NCBI GenBank assembly: GCA_000231825.2
Contig: JH720300.1
Span: 1,489,928-1,553,927 of the forward strand
Reading direction: 5' to 3'
DNA from: Tetrahymena elliotti 4EA
Lineage: Eukaryota > Ciliophora > Oligohymenophorea > Hymenostomatida > Tetrahymenidae
DNA: 64,000 bases
Shown one piece after another: positions 13,209 through 25,574 of this stretch; positions within the stretch are counted from its first letter, which is position 1; each line of letters begins with the position of its first letter. The position numbers and the translations under genes were made by a program. Under the pieces are notes generated by a model. It had not been told where the DNA came from. It did no database searches and was given only the letters and a program-made list of their open reading frames with translations.

Positions 13209-16200
13209 ATGAAAAGAAATAGCACAGAAAAATCTTTAAAGCAGCGTAAATAATTCTTTAACAATGTTAAAAGCAATTTCATGTATATTGCAATTATAAA
13301 GCTAATTCAAGTAGAAGTATTGAAAAAGTATTAGTTTCATAGACTAAAACACTTTCTAATTAATTGCCTCCTCATTCAAACAGTAAATGTAATCAATTAA
13401 ATTAATAAAAAATTGTTTATTCAAAATAACCCATTGTTATTCATTAGGCTTGAAGGCTAAAAACAAAAAAAACCAATGTCCAATAAATAAAAATGGCCTT
13501 TTAAGTACTGAAAGATCTGAGACAGAGTAAAGTGAAAATACTAGAGAGAATCAAATAAATAGTTTTAGAAGTTAATAATATAATAACTAATCAGATAAAG
13601 AAAACATAAATGTTTAATAATGTAAGTTAAAAATAATAATTAACTAATTTGAATATTATAAATTGATTTAAAAAGGCTTAATAAGAAATAGTATTTGGGA
13701 TGAAGAACAATATAAACATTTAAGAACTAGTAGAAGTACTTCATCATTTCAAGATAAGTATTAAGAAATATTTTTGAAGTTATCAGGTAAATAATATTAT
13801 AAAAATATTAAATGAAAATGAATATTTATTTGTATTTAGGACAAAACAAAATATAATAAAATGGGTATTAAGAAAATACAGAAAGAAACTAGCAATAGAA
13901 TTTACAAAAAAAATAAGATTTTAGTTTTAATGAAAAAATATTCACTTAAACTTTATCTCAAAATAGTAGAACTTATATTCCTTTACAATAGAGCTAGTAA
14001 TTTTAGAATGTTGTTTCTGACTAAGAAAAACCAAGTAGTTAGCTTCTATCAACTTAGAAAAGTTGTTAGTCATTGGGCTTTCTTTAAAGTAGTATAAATA
14101 TAGGAAATAGCTTCAAAAATTTGAATGGAATGGAAAACAATTTTGAAGATAAGGAGAAAAAGAGCTTTGAGAATAATTTATCTACAAAACGTGATAATAA
14201 ATTATAAAATAGTGCAAATAAGTTTAGTTAATTGAAAACTAATATAGATTTAGCAAATCATAAGAATTTACAGATTTAAGAATTAACTAAATAGAATACC
14301 TAGTTTAAGATTTTAAATGAAAAGCTTTAAAGAAAGATCTTAGAGCTAGAATATGAACTAGAAAATACAAAGAAAGAAAGTTTGAAAATAGATAATATTT
14401 ATTTTTAAGAAAAAGTTTTAGAAGAAAAACAAATTAGTATTAGGAAAAGTGAATTAGAAATAGAGGATTTGACTAGGGAATTAAAAAAAGAGTCAGAGCT
14501 TATTATTAAGTAAAGATAATAAATTCAATAGGATATGATGATGAATAAAAAATAGTAAGAAATATTGGTCAAAGAGTAAGAAAAATTAAGCGAAGAAGGA
14601 AAAAAACTAAAGTTATGGGAGGAGAAAATTTAAGAATAAGAAAGGCTACTCAGAGAAAAAATAATAAAATTTGAAAATAGGGATGAGTTACTTGTAGAGA
14701 AAGAGAAGTCTTTGAAAAAATTTGAGACACAAATTGAGCAGAAAAGAATATTTGTGCTTTAGCTTATTGAGAGATTAGGATAGCATGATGAATAGTTATA
14801 TAACTATGCTAAGTAATGTGAACAGAGATGTGAAAAAATTGACCAATTTTAAAATATTCTATATAATTAAGTATTGCACCATGATGATCTAGATCTTAGA
14901 ATGGAGGGATTAAAGCTTAATGAAAGTATTTTTTAAAAAAAGATGGATTTAGAAATGAGTTCTTGTATTAATCAAGTGTAAAAGCTAAAAGAAAAAGAAA
15001 ATGTTCTTGAAAGAAGAGAAAAAAATATTAAACAGTAATAAGAAAAATCATAAAATTAATAAAAATTAGCAAAGTCATTAGACAAACCTATATCATTTAG
15101 TGAATATTCTAATTTAAAGCAACAAGGACAGCTTTCTAAGACACAAAAACACCAAATAAATAAGATAGCCTCAAATGAAAATAACTAGTAGTCTACTTGT
15201 TGCTCTTCATCTACTTTGCAAGTAAGCTCTTAGAGCTAAGGAGTATAGCAACTGTAGTTTAAAAATAAAAGTAATTAAAATAATAAATAGAATAAAAGCT
15301 TTAAGAGAATATCTTAGCAGTAACAATAAAATTAGTCTCTGTAAATTGGCTAGATTAATTAATAGAATGAAACATATTAGAATGATGATTAATCAAATAC
15401 AAGAAAAAGAAGAAGTGAGAGTCATTAAAACCTTTCTCATTAAACTCTGAATAAGAATTCAGAAAGCAAAAATTTTAATTTTACATTGCAAAATGACAAT
15501 TATTAGTAGCAAACGACTTTCTTGAGTTTTGATAATAATCTTGATTTGTCAGTGACCCAAAATCAAATAAAATCTAATTAAATAATTAAATTAAATTAGT
15601 TTGCATCCTAAGAAGATATAAGTGTTGTACTTCCTCCATAGAATTTGTAGAGTAATGGTATTTTAATGACTTCATATCATATTGATGAAGATATTGCCTA
15701 CTTTTGCTAAGATGCTTAAAAAGAAACAGATTAAATTAAGTAAATAAGTATAATTGCTTCTCCTCAATAGCATTATTCAGAATAAGTTAGATAGTAATAA
15801 ACAATATAAGACTAGTATTAGACATTCTAAAAGGACCATTCAACAGAAAATATTTTAGCCAAAGCAATTAATTCAGGATCTTCTGGATCAAAGTAAAGCG
15901 AGTTAAAGATAGATTTAAGTAGCCTTCAAACAAGGACAGATAATTAAAATGATAAATAAGCCAATTAGCAGTCTATCCCAAGTAGCAACAGCCAATTCTT
16001 AAGTGTAAAATATCAGTAGCCTCCTTAATAAATAAATGTATTCACCTAATAATTTAATCCCTGCTCTATAGCTAATGAAATCATTCAAGATGATAATCTC
16101 CTCAGCAATAGAGATTATTTTAATGCAGATGAGCTTGAGTTAATAAGAAAAAATAGAAAAATTAATTAAACACCTCAGACAAGTTAAAAATAATAAAAAT

Positions 16201-16301
16201 TAACAAATGATCTTCTTCATGAAATCTGCTAAAATAATAAAGGAGACAAAGATTTTATCAAAAACCTATCAAAAAACAAACTTGAAAATCATTTAAATTG
16301 A
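13209..16301 (+). CDS. Coiled-coil protein, Gln/Ser-rich tail
   Basis: Predicted protein of about 972 residues. Exons 13209-13245, 13302-13382, 13448-13786 and 13840-16301; introns of 56, 65 and 53 bp. A fourth possible intron (13622-13675, GTAAG...AAAAG, 54 bp) keeps the frame either way, so the protein could be 18 residues shorter. The first 150 residues are Ser/Asn rich. About residues 280-580 form a Glu/Lys/Leu heptad-like coiled coil with almost no Pro or Gly (typical piece LELEYELENTKKESLKIDN). The rest is Ser/Asn/Gln-rich and low complexity. This layout is typical of ciliate cytoskeletal or basal-body-associated proteins, but no family motif is visible and that role is only inference. 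The open frame is dense in TAA/TAG codons, so it is visible only in the ciliate code. Confidence 0.75.
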
Positions 16302-17395
16302 AAATTTATTTCCAAATTCAGATCTTTATTTTTTTTTTGAAAGAACCTATTCTTAGATAATAACTATGGGTGAGTTTACTTTTCTCTTCTTCATTTTTTA
16401 TCAGCTACTTAAAGGTTTAATTGATAAATTGTATTATGGGGTGTATATTTCAATATGAGTTATTGAATTAATAATATTATTATGAAATTTAAAAAATATT
16501 TTTTTATTTAAAATTTAAAATTATTGAGAAACTTGATGTTTGTATTTAACAATATAAAATAACTTTTACACTTTTCAAAGAGTTTCCTCAAAATTGAGAA
16601 TAAAAAGATCATGCATGCTTCTTTATTATCATTATGAAAAAAAATACATTAAGAGTAAAAATATAATTTCTTAAATGAAAAAATCTTATTTTCAACAAAA
16701 ATTATCTTTTTAATCTTTATTTTGTTTTGATCATTAATTTAATAAATTTGTTTGTTTAAATTATGATTTGAGTTGAATTTGTTTGTATTCATTCTTTTGT
16801 TACTGTTATTACTAAATTCTCATAAAATCTTTTTTTATTATTAGATTCTTCTTTAATTTATATAAGGTCTACAGAAATTAAATAAATTCAATGTTTTTTT
16901 TTAAAAGAGTTTTTAATAAATCTTTTATTATTTTCATAACTATTTTTTAATTCTAAAATTATAAAACGCTACAGATTTTTTGTTTTGAGTTTTTATCTTA
17001 TGTTTTTTACAAATGAAATTGGGATTTTTTCATCAGATTTTGTAATTTCTAAAATATATAAGATAATTTAATAATACTTAAAGATTTTCCTCAAAAATAA
17101 AAAAACATTAATTGGATAATTTGTATGATTATATCAATAAGTTTAATGGTTTTTTTGGTTGTTTGTTGATGGTAATTTGCGTTTAAAAAAGTAAAAAAAG
17201 AAAATGCTGAAAGGATATTCTAAATAAACAAATTGATTACATAAATTCAATGTTTTAATGGAATAAAATTTTGATATGGCAGTCATATTTAAAGTTAAAA
17301 TATAGGCGAAATATTTACTTATTTTAATTATAAAAGAAATATCAAACTCAGAGAGATACTTCTAAATCTTTTATAAAAATATGTATTTGGAGTCT
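16302..17395. other. Intergenic spacer
   Basis: AT-rich spacer between convergent genes (plus-strand coiled coil, minus-strand Cys-rich protein). Nothing recognisable inside. Confidence 0.6.
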
Positions 17396-18349
17396 TCAAA
17401 ATGATAAGAACATAATGAATAAAACTACAATTCCTGCAACTAGATTAGTAGAGTAAGAGGAGGTACTTCCTTTAGCTTAGCAAGTATACACATTAGACCA
17501 GCTGCAAGTGTTTTGAGAGTTACATTAGTTTTGTAAACCAAAGATAGAGCACTAGTTCACATTAGCACAAGAAGAGTCTTAAGCATTTTTATATGAGCAC
17601 TTTTGATCTTGTTATTAGCAGTTAGTTTGATCTAAGGCAGAGCAATCATTTTAAGTAGTGTTAGGGGTACAGTTTAATGGTGTAGAAACACAGAATTCTT
17701 TATCACAGTTTTAGTGATCACAATAGTTAGATTTATCCTAGCATTATTCAGTAGCATTCCATTTACAGGATTTTAATGCTGAACAAGTTTCATTAGTAGA
17801 GAAACCACCACATTTATTGGATTAAGCTTAACAAGAGTAAATTCCTTATTAGATCATTTACCAAACGCAGCCATCATTTCCAGTACATTAATCTTATTAA
17901 TAAATAGTTTAGCAATAATCGTTAGTAGAACAAAAACCGGGAGTCCATGTACATTCATTTTATTTTCCACAGTTTGTGCTATCAGTAATCTTTTTACAAC
18001 CGAAGCCTTGACCTTTTACTGTACAAGTAGGTTAATTTAAAACGCAGTTAGTAGCATCGTTGCACTAATCATTATCAACTTTGCAATAACCAGCATTGAC
18101 TAAACATTAGGCAGTAGTAGCTTAAGTCCAACTACAACTACTCTTATTTTAGAAGCAATCAGATTTATTGAAATTTTTACATTGAACAGGAGAAGAGCAA
18201 GCTTATTCATTTGTTTATGTCCAAGAGCATGCTTGATTTTAATTGCATGTAGTTTGGTCCTTAAGGTTTGGGCACAAGCTAGGAGTAACTTAGCAATAAA
18301 CTTAGGTGATTATGAAAATCAAAAATATGATTTTTGCTACTTAATTCAT
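17396..18349 (-). CDS. Secreted Cys-rich surface protein
   Basis: Intronless minus-strand frame of 317 residues, start 18349, TGA at 17396-17398. It starts with a clear signal peptide (MNQVAKIIFLIFIITQVYCQ). The mature part has many cysteines spaced 4-12 residues apart, with recurring modules of the form C-x-W: ACSWTQT, SCSWTQA, ECTWTPG, SCKWNAT, TCSWSNV. It ends with a hydrophobic tail (LVAGIVVLFIMFLSF) that could be a transmembrane anchor or a GPI signal. Signal peptide, Cys/Trp modules and hydrophobic C-terminus are the plan of ciliate surface antigens and related extracellular Cys-rich proteins; the assignment to that broad class is inference. A shorter paralogue lies upstream on the same strand (20140-20544). 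The GC content of the gene is visibly higher than its flanks. Confidence 0.85.
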
Positions 18350-20139
18350 TTGAATTTGAGTGTTAGATTAATTTTAAAATTATTTAATTATTAATAATCT
18401 TTCTTACCAAATTAATTTTTTTTAATTCTAAAGAAATTTATGTTAATCTATAAAAAAATCAGAACAAAATTCTTCTCTTTAACATCCTTGCAACTCTTAA
18501 TTTTTTTGTATTATAATACAATATTATCAATCTCAAGTTTTTATTAAATAATCTACTATCACATCTTTCTTTCTTTTTACTCAATTATTCTTCATGAAAT
18601 TTCAAAAAAATTCTCTAGACATTGCAATTTTATTATGGAATTATTTTTTTTATTCTAGTTTTTTAATTTATTTCTTTCGATTTAAAAACTAAACAATTTT
18701 AATTATAAAATGTTAAAAATAGTTAAAGGCTTTCTTTTTTTTTTCTTGTTGAAATAAAACTAAGTGTTTTCAAGCAGATCTATATAATTTAATTTTAAAT
18801 AGGAATTTTTTCTTTATCAAAAGTAAATTAAAAGACTGTATTACTCATAAATTAGCAAATCAAAAAAATTTTTGTGACTAATTTTAAAATTTTATATTTA
18901 GCTTACATTAAAAATTACTAAATAATTAAAATAAATAATAAAAACATTCAAAATTTAAATTCAAAACAATAATTTTGTGTAAAATATTTATTTTTAATTT
19001 GTTTAAAACCTAAACATATTTTCTTCCACAAAAGTTTAAAAATATTTTTTGAAGTTTATGAAAAGTCAAAATTAATTTGAAGCAGCAAACAAAATTCACT
19101 ACAAATTTAATTATTAATTTTATTAAGAGAATTGTAAATTTAAAAGAAAAATCAATAATTTAATTTTAAAAACACAATTAAATTATTTAATTAAGCTTTT
19201 AAATTAATTGCAAGAAATTTATTTATATTTATTCATATTTTACTCATTAGAAAAACATAATAAAGTTTATCAAAATCAAATTTTAAATACTAAATTTTAA
19301 AAAAAATATTGCTAAGTTAGTAATGTTATTTGACCCCTGAAAAAACTCTACAAATTTTTTAGAAAAAAAAATGGAGTTTATTCTAATTTATACAAAATTC
19401 CACAATCAATTAAATTTTAAAGACTAATATAGTTAAATTTTGTGAAGCTCATAGTATGATGTCACAAAAATATTTTGTTCGTAAAATATCAATTCATTCA
19501 TTATCTTTTCCAAGTAAAATCTTGATTCCAAAATTTACTTCTGCATTAAATATTATTAAAAGGACCATGTATTAGCTATTAATAAGCAAGCTAATATAAA
19601 TTTTAATATCTAAATTTTTATTTATTTTAAGATATAAATATAAAATTAATATCAAATCATTTTAATAAAGTTGAATTTCAATTTCAATTTTACCAAAAAT
19701 ATTATTTTTCTTTCTTAATTTAAACCAAAATAAACTTTAAAAGTGCTAAAGTATTATATTTAATTCACTTTTGTCTTTCCTTTTTTTAAATTTCTTAAAA
19801 ACTAGAATTTTTTTACCTCATTTAAGATACTAACATCTCAAGACAATCTTTTAAAGGTCTTGCTGTATTTTATAAATATATCTGATATATTAATTGAGTT
19901 TTTGATAGAAAATGCTATTTCATTAGAAAAATAAAATTAAATATGAACATTTAATTTTTTTTTAATAGAAAACTTTTATTAATTCAAAAAATATTAATTG
20001 GTAATATGAAATTTAGTTTAATTTTTATTTTGTTTTAAGAAAATAAATTTAACTTTTAGAAAAAAGAATTTTATTACTAAAATATAAATGAATATAAATT
20101 TTATAACTGTATATAGTTTATTTATTTTTTATCAATCTT
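18350..20139. other. Intergenic spacer
   Basis: 1.8 kb of AT-rich sequence separating two paralogous Cys-rich genes. No frame with coding character and no obvious repeat. Confidence 0.6.
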
Positions 20140-20544
20140 TCATAATAAATGCAAATAATCTAAGACTTAACTGTAAAGGGATGAAATAATATTGGCATTG
20201 CTTGATTATTTTACTTTTTTACTATCTTAGCAAGCCCAAACATTAGCCCAATAGCAAGGCTTACTGGATGAGCATTCATTTTCTGATTAAAATTAGTTAC
20301 ATTAAGAGACTAAAAAGCACTAGTTAAAGTCAGATTTCCATTAGCACATTTTATTTTAGCTACACTAAATTTGATTGAAACTTTAGCAACTTCCAAAGCA
20401 TGACATTTAAGGAGTTTAAACTAATTGACATCCTTCTGTTGTCGTACAAGCAAATTAACTCAAAGAAGGACAAACACTTAAGAATGATTATCCAAAAGTT
20501 AATTGAACAAAGAGGATTGAAAAGATTATTGTCTTTGAGTTCAT
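20140..20544 (-). CDS. Short secreted Cys-rich paralogue
   Basis: Minus-strand frame of 134 residues, start 20544, TGA 20140-20142. Signal peptide MNSKTIIFSILFVQLTFGQS is followed by two to three Cys/Trp modules (VCPSLSQFACTTTEGC, MCQWKSDFNQC, PCYWANVWAC) like those of the gene at 17396-18349. It is less than half that gene's length and, as read, lacks the hydrophobic C-terminal anchor, so it may be released rather than membrane-bound. An alternative 44 bp intron near the 3' end (GTAAAATAAT...TTTACAG on the minus strand) would replace the tail with a short partly hydrophobic one ending LRLFAFIMKD; the sequence does not decide between them. Probably a truncated tandem duplicate. Confidence 0.7.
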
Positions 20545-21497
20545 TTTCTTAATTTGTATTTTTAGTTTTTATATTGATTATTTTATTATTTGAAAAAAAT
20601 TTTATCTATCTAGACCTAGTTTATTTTAAATTAAACTAATATCTTATTTCTGATTAGGGAGTAACCATATTTTCGATCAGCAAGTTAAAATTAAAAAATT
20701 TAGTCTATTTAAATCATTTCTTATCAGATTTAAAGATTTAAAATTATTACTTCAATATACTAGAGATCTTTTCTTTTATAATATTTTCATTCATAATTTT
20801 AATTCTATTTGATATACCTCTAATAATAGCCTGAGTAACAAACACTCAGGTGTAAACTAATATATTTTGTATTTTGAGACTATTAAAAAGATAAAATTTA
20901 AAAATATTCTAATTATTTCAATCAACCGTCAATATTATTAAAATTAAAATCATTATTACATAGTTTAAATTTAATATTTATACACACTTTCAGGTATTAT
21001 TAGTTTTATTTTTGGTTAATGTGAGAGTATGTATTATCATGGATGGTTTCTTTAAATTTTGAATTAGGAAAAAAAGGTCAAATGAATGACGAGAAATAAA
21101 AAAATTTAATTAAAAATTTAAAAAAAATAAAGAAAAAAGCTTGAAATTTATTTGAAAAGTGGTTAGTTTTTTAAAAGAAAAAAAGACAAATTGAGATGAG
21201 TTGTTTTTTTATTTTTAAACATTAAAAAACATTTCTGGTTGAATGAATGCTTGTTTATTCACATTTTATTTTAAAAAACATTTCTGGTTGAATGAATGCT
21301 TGTTTATTCACATTTTATTTTAGTTTTCTTATCTCTCATAAATTAAAACCTTTTCGATAAATAAATATCTTGTTAATGATAAAAGAAATTTCATTTTTTT
21401 AAGATGTTTTCACATCAGTCGTTTGTTTATTTAGGTTTTTTGTTTCTTCTGAATTGCATTCATGCACATTTGTGATCTTTTCAAAATCTTTTTAACT
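20545..21497. other. Intergenic spacer with a tandem repeat
   Basis: AT-rich spacer. The only structure is the 49 bp tandem duplication listed separately at 21222-21322. Confidence 0.6.
21222..21322. repeat. 49 bp perfect tandem duplication
   Basis: Two back-to-back copies of a 49 bp unit (21222-21270 and 21271-21319, with the match running to about 21322). The unit contains ACATTTCTGGTTGAATGAAT. The copies are identical, implying a recent duplication. It lies in a non-coding spacer. Confidence 0.9.
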
Positions 21498-21860
21498 TCA
21501 TTGAATTTAATATTTTATTATGCTATCATGAGCCTTATTTAAAATTTCATCTTTATTTTCTACATCCAATAATTTGATAAAACGGGTAAACTGCAAGAAA
21601 TTTTATAAAAGAGTAATGCTGACCTTCCATTTTTATAAACCCTAGTAATAGAATTTCTAATCCCTCGTCTAATATTTTAACCCTTAAATTGCAGCTAAAA
21701 TCTGGGTAGAAAATATTTTTCCATTCCCACTTCCACTGCTACTTATCACATTTATTGTAACTTTGACAATAAAATTCACATTTTTAATTTAAACAGGGCC
21801 CTTCTCTAAAATTAAATTGCTTCCAATTTAGCTTCTTTTATTCATAAAAAATTCTCTCAT
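21498..21860 (-). CDS. Possible small ORF or orphan exon
   Basis: A minus-strand frame open from about 22010 to the TGA at 21498-21500. Taking the first in-frame ATG (21860) gives 120 residues. Its C-terminal part has protein-like composition (FIKLLDVENKDEILNKAHDS), and the segment has higher G content than its flanks. However, two other minus-strand frames are also partly open here. No upstream exon with a start codon could be joined; the region upstream of 22015 ends at an in-frame TGA next to a TTGGTAG acceptor-like site. It may be the last exon of a gene whose 5' part I cannot see, or a decaying copy. Function unknown. Confidence 0.35.
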
Positions 21861-22653
21861 CTTAATGCTCCAAAAATATAAAACAAACGATTTAAGGTAT
21901 CTTATCTTTAATAAATTATTTTTGACTTCTTAATTAAATGTTTGATCAGAAAGTATGATTTGATTAGAAAATTGATTGAACTCCTTGAAAGTAAGATCTT
22001 TCCTTGATGTTGTTTATCCTACCAATTTCAATCAAATTTGAAACACTTGATGGCTAATAAAGAAAGAGAATCATATGAATAAACTAATAATATAAATTTT
22101 TTATTTTTACCTTTTTACTTTCCAAAAAAAATATTAAAATTTATTTTTTTATTGCTTTTAGAAGAATTTACTCAAATTTAAAATATAAACTTATAAAAAA
22201 TATAATTTAAGAATTATTTTTATTTATAAGGCTTGTTTTATCTTAGTCTTCATATAAATTATTTTATACTAAATTATTTCTAGTTTAATTAGAAACAAGT
22301 TTTTAATTTTGAGGATAATTATTATGAATAAGCGCTATCTGAATACAATTGAATTTAAAATATTGATCATATGCTCGTAATATTGATAAAAAATACCTTT
22401 TAATCACTATCAAAAGTTAGATTCAAAAATTAGAAAATAAGATTAACTAGTAATTAACAAATATCAAAATGAATGTGCCAATATTGTTAATTGGTAATAA
22501 TACAATATGGTAAATGACAAAATCACATACTTAAAATAGAATTTAGTTGTAAAATAAATAAATCAATCAATCAATAAAACTTATGAATAGAATTTTTAGT
22601 ACTTTTTCTTCAAAATTTTCTTATAATTTTAAAGTGGAATTTTCATTTCAAAT
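21861..22653. other. Intergenic spacer
   Basis: Mostly low-complexity AT sequence. The part next to 21860 (to about 22015) continues the uncertain open frame described there. Plus-strand open frames near 22583-22940 are antisense to the kelch gene and not credible genes. Confidence 0.55.
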
Positions 22654-25574
22654 TCACCATTTCAAATCACTTCTTAGCACTTTTAAGCCTCCAGGCCAAG
22701 AGAAACTTATTACTTTTGCAGAATTATTTTTGTTTTTCATTTATAAAAATAATAGTTCATTTGAGTTTATTGAGTATTAATCATAGTAAAGAGGAGTTGA
22801 GTCAGGAAGTGTGGCAAAAGTGTTTAGTTCTGAAACTTCATAAACTGATTAGCCAGCATTTGAGTAAACATTTAAAAAGAAACTCTGTTTGGATTAATTT
22901 TAAGGGTCTTTTGTACCTTTATCTCCACCAAATACAATAATTTACATTTCATTGATTTAGACTGGGAGACAGTTTATTAAAATTTAGAAGTTTTCTCTTG
23001 CTTATGGCTCAATTTAGTATTTAACAGGAGTCCATGTATCTGTAGTTGTATCATATTTTTCAATTGTTTGACATAGAGATTTATCATAAAGAATTCCACC
23101 AAATTTAAATATAAGTTAATTGTTAAATACACAAACACTTGCATTTTTAACAGGAGTAAGAAGTGGAGAAAGTCTTTTCCATGAATTAGTACGTGTGTCA
23201 TATCTCTCACATTAATTGGTAATGATTTCTCCATCACATCCTCCAATTACAAATATATCAGTGTATATTGCACAAATGCTGAAGGAGTGGCGACTAGTTT
23301 TTCCCAGCATTTTAGCACACTCAACTAAATTGTAACTGTATCTCATATATTTATAAGTATTAAGGGATTTAAAACCTCCCATAATAAATATTTAATATTA
23401 ATTATCATATAAAATATTTTAGCATTTACATCCTTCAGGATTAGCGTAGTCTTCAATTGAATTAATATCATTTTCTAATTCTATCTTTTCTAGATAAATA
23501 TGTTTTGTATCATTTAAATCTATCAAAACTAAACTCTTTTGATCCACTGGAGAAAGACTAATTAATTTGTTCTTTTCTTAGAAATTATTTACATCATTTA
23601 TGTTTATTTTTTTCAATACATTTTAAGTGTTATTCTAAACAACAGGCTCTACTTTAGGCTCAAACTTAACATGCTTTTGTGATTACAAATCTAGCTAGTT
23701 TAGAGAAATTTCTTTTTCTATACTGCATAAAATACTTTGAATCTTACTGAGAGGAGGCCTCTCACTAGGATTAGGGTTCATCATACTTTGAATCAAATTT
23801 CCAAGCTATTATGAATATTTTATTTGAATTTACCTTATTCCTTTTTTTAGTTTTGATGGTTATTATTTCTAAATTTAATCTTAAATTTGCTCATCATTCT
23901 CCCATTACTCTACACTTAAATTTGCTATACGTACAAATATTTCACCCATATCAAGTACTAATTACTATTCTAACTGTTAACACTTTTCTTTTGCACTATA
24001 TTCTTTGTTCGAAGGAGAGGCATTTCTTTAAGATTGCGAAGACCTATTAATATATTAATGTTTAGATACAAGCTGAAAAAATAATGGCTAAAATATAGAA
24101 ATTTAAATTTTGATTCGCTAACATAATTCATAAAAAAAGTTAATATTCTTTAATTTTCACTTTAATTCAGTTAAAGAATTCAATTTATGAAAATTAATAA
24201 TCCACTATTGATAAAACAATTTTATGAAATGGATTAATTTGAAAAATTAAAAAAAATGTTAATTCTTTAAAAGTAATCAAGTAAAATAAAAGCTGTTTTG
24301 TAATTTTATTGATAGATCTATTTCAAAATTTAATCTTTGTTTGTGTTTCTTATTATTTTTTTTTCAAGTTGATTCAAAAAAATTTTATTTTCATCAAATA
24401 AAATTAACAAAAAGAGTTTCTTTTAATATTGAATTTTTGAGTTGAATGAAAAGAAATTTTTTTGTAAACTTTGAAGAGAATAAATTATTTTAAATTAAAG
24501 AGAAGGGGTAATTTAATATTTTATTGCTTCTAACTCCTAAAAAAATTATTTTTTAATTTAAATTACTGTTAATGCTTTGTAAATTATAGGTTTTTTCTTT
24601 CAAATATTTATGAGAATTTTTTTAACTAAAATTTACATTGTAGATTTATCATCATCATTATTAGCTTTATTCTAGTGATAGCCTGCCCTTTGAGATCCTT
24701 GATGATTTCTTTAATGTACTGGAGTATGGCTTGAAGATACTTAATGAAGGCTATTTAATAGGGAACCTCTTTTACTACTAAATTGACTGGCATTATTTGC
24801 TGATATAGAATTAGAGGTATTTAAATTGCTTCCATTGAGAGAGTTATTTGTGTTTGAGAAGTTCTAACTTCCATTGATACTAGATCCACTATAAGAATGC
24901 TATGGGGATAAACTATATTGCTTTGTGTGGGTTTACTTGAATTTAGACAAATGGCTCATAACCTTTTACTGCTATTATTATTGACGGATATACTCCTATG
25001 TAGTCAATTATTCTTCATCCTTAATTGCTAAAAATGGGATATGAATGAACTTTAAAGTAGGAAATATTCCTTAGTATATGACATTTAATACAAAATTATT
25101 GATATTAACTCTTGATATCTCTACACTTTTTTCCTATTCTTTAATCTCAAAGGATACAAGAACACTCTCTGCAATCTGATTGTAGCAGTTAAAAAGGTCT
25201 CTTAAACTAAAAAAATTCTTTTCTTCTTTCCTTTTTTCTAAATATGTTTTCAAATCTGTGTTAAAGAAGTCTACAAGAAAGAGCAATTTATATTATTTTT
25301 AATGGCTAGTTGACACAATTAAATCACTAGAAAACATATGTAGCCTCAAGAGAGACTCTGGCTGATGATTAATATGCATGTACTTGTTAATGTTCTTCAA
25401 GGCATCTAAATACTCATTCTCCGAAGAAGACATTTTCTCAATTTGGGTATACTATTTTAGAATTTTTTAGTGAAACATTTCTGTAGCGCTACGTTTACCA
25501 TCACTTGAAATCCAAATTAAATTACGAGTTTCAAGATTCTCACAAAACTTGTCCAAAGGAATTTGCTAAATCAT
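22654..25574 (-). CDS. Degenerate kinase fused to kelch repeats
   Basis: Predicted 775 residues from two minus-strand exons, 24637-25574 and 22654-24043, separated by a 593 bp intron (GTAAAT donor; TTAATAG acceptor; ATG codon split across it). Residues 1 to about 410 follow a protein-kinase fold at low similarity. There is a segment like the C-lobe end (NLIQSMMNPNPSERPPLSKI, with the subdomain XI Arg) and a helix-F-like LDMGEIFVRIANLS. I see no HRD and no DFG, so it is probably a pseudokinase; the region around the expected activation loop is replaced by Gln/Ser/Asn repeats. From about residue 510 there are kelch blades with GG doublets (IFIMGG, IFVIGGCDG, IFKFGG, IVFGGDKG) and downstream Tyr/Trp (ERYDTRTNSW, EKYDTTTDTW). 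Kelch propellers bind partner proteins, so a scaffold role is likely. The acceptor choice is moderately certain. Confidence 0.75.

Noticed and set aside
18182..18394. Plus-strand frame of 70 codons
   Set aside because: Antisense to the signal peptide and first modules of the Cys-rich protein.
22583..22940. Two plus-strand frames of 65 and 74 codons
   Set aside because: They are antisense to the 3' end of the kelch gene, which reads as kelch repeats on the minus strand.
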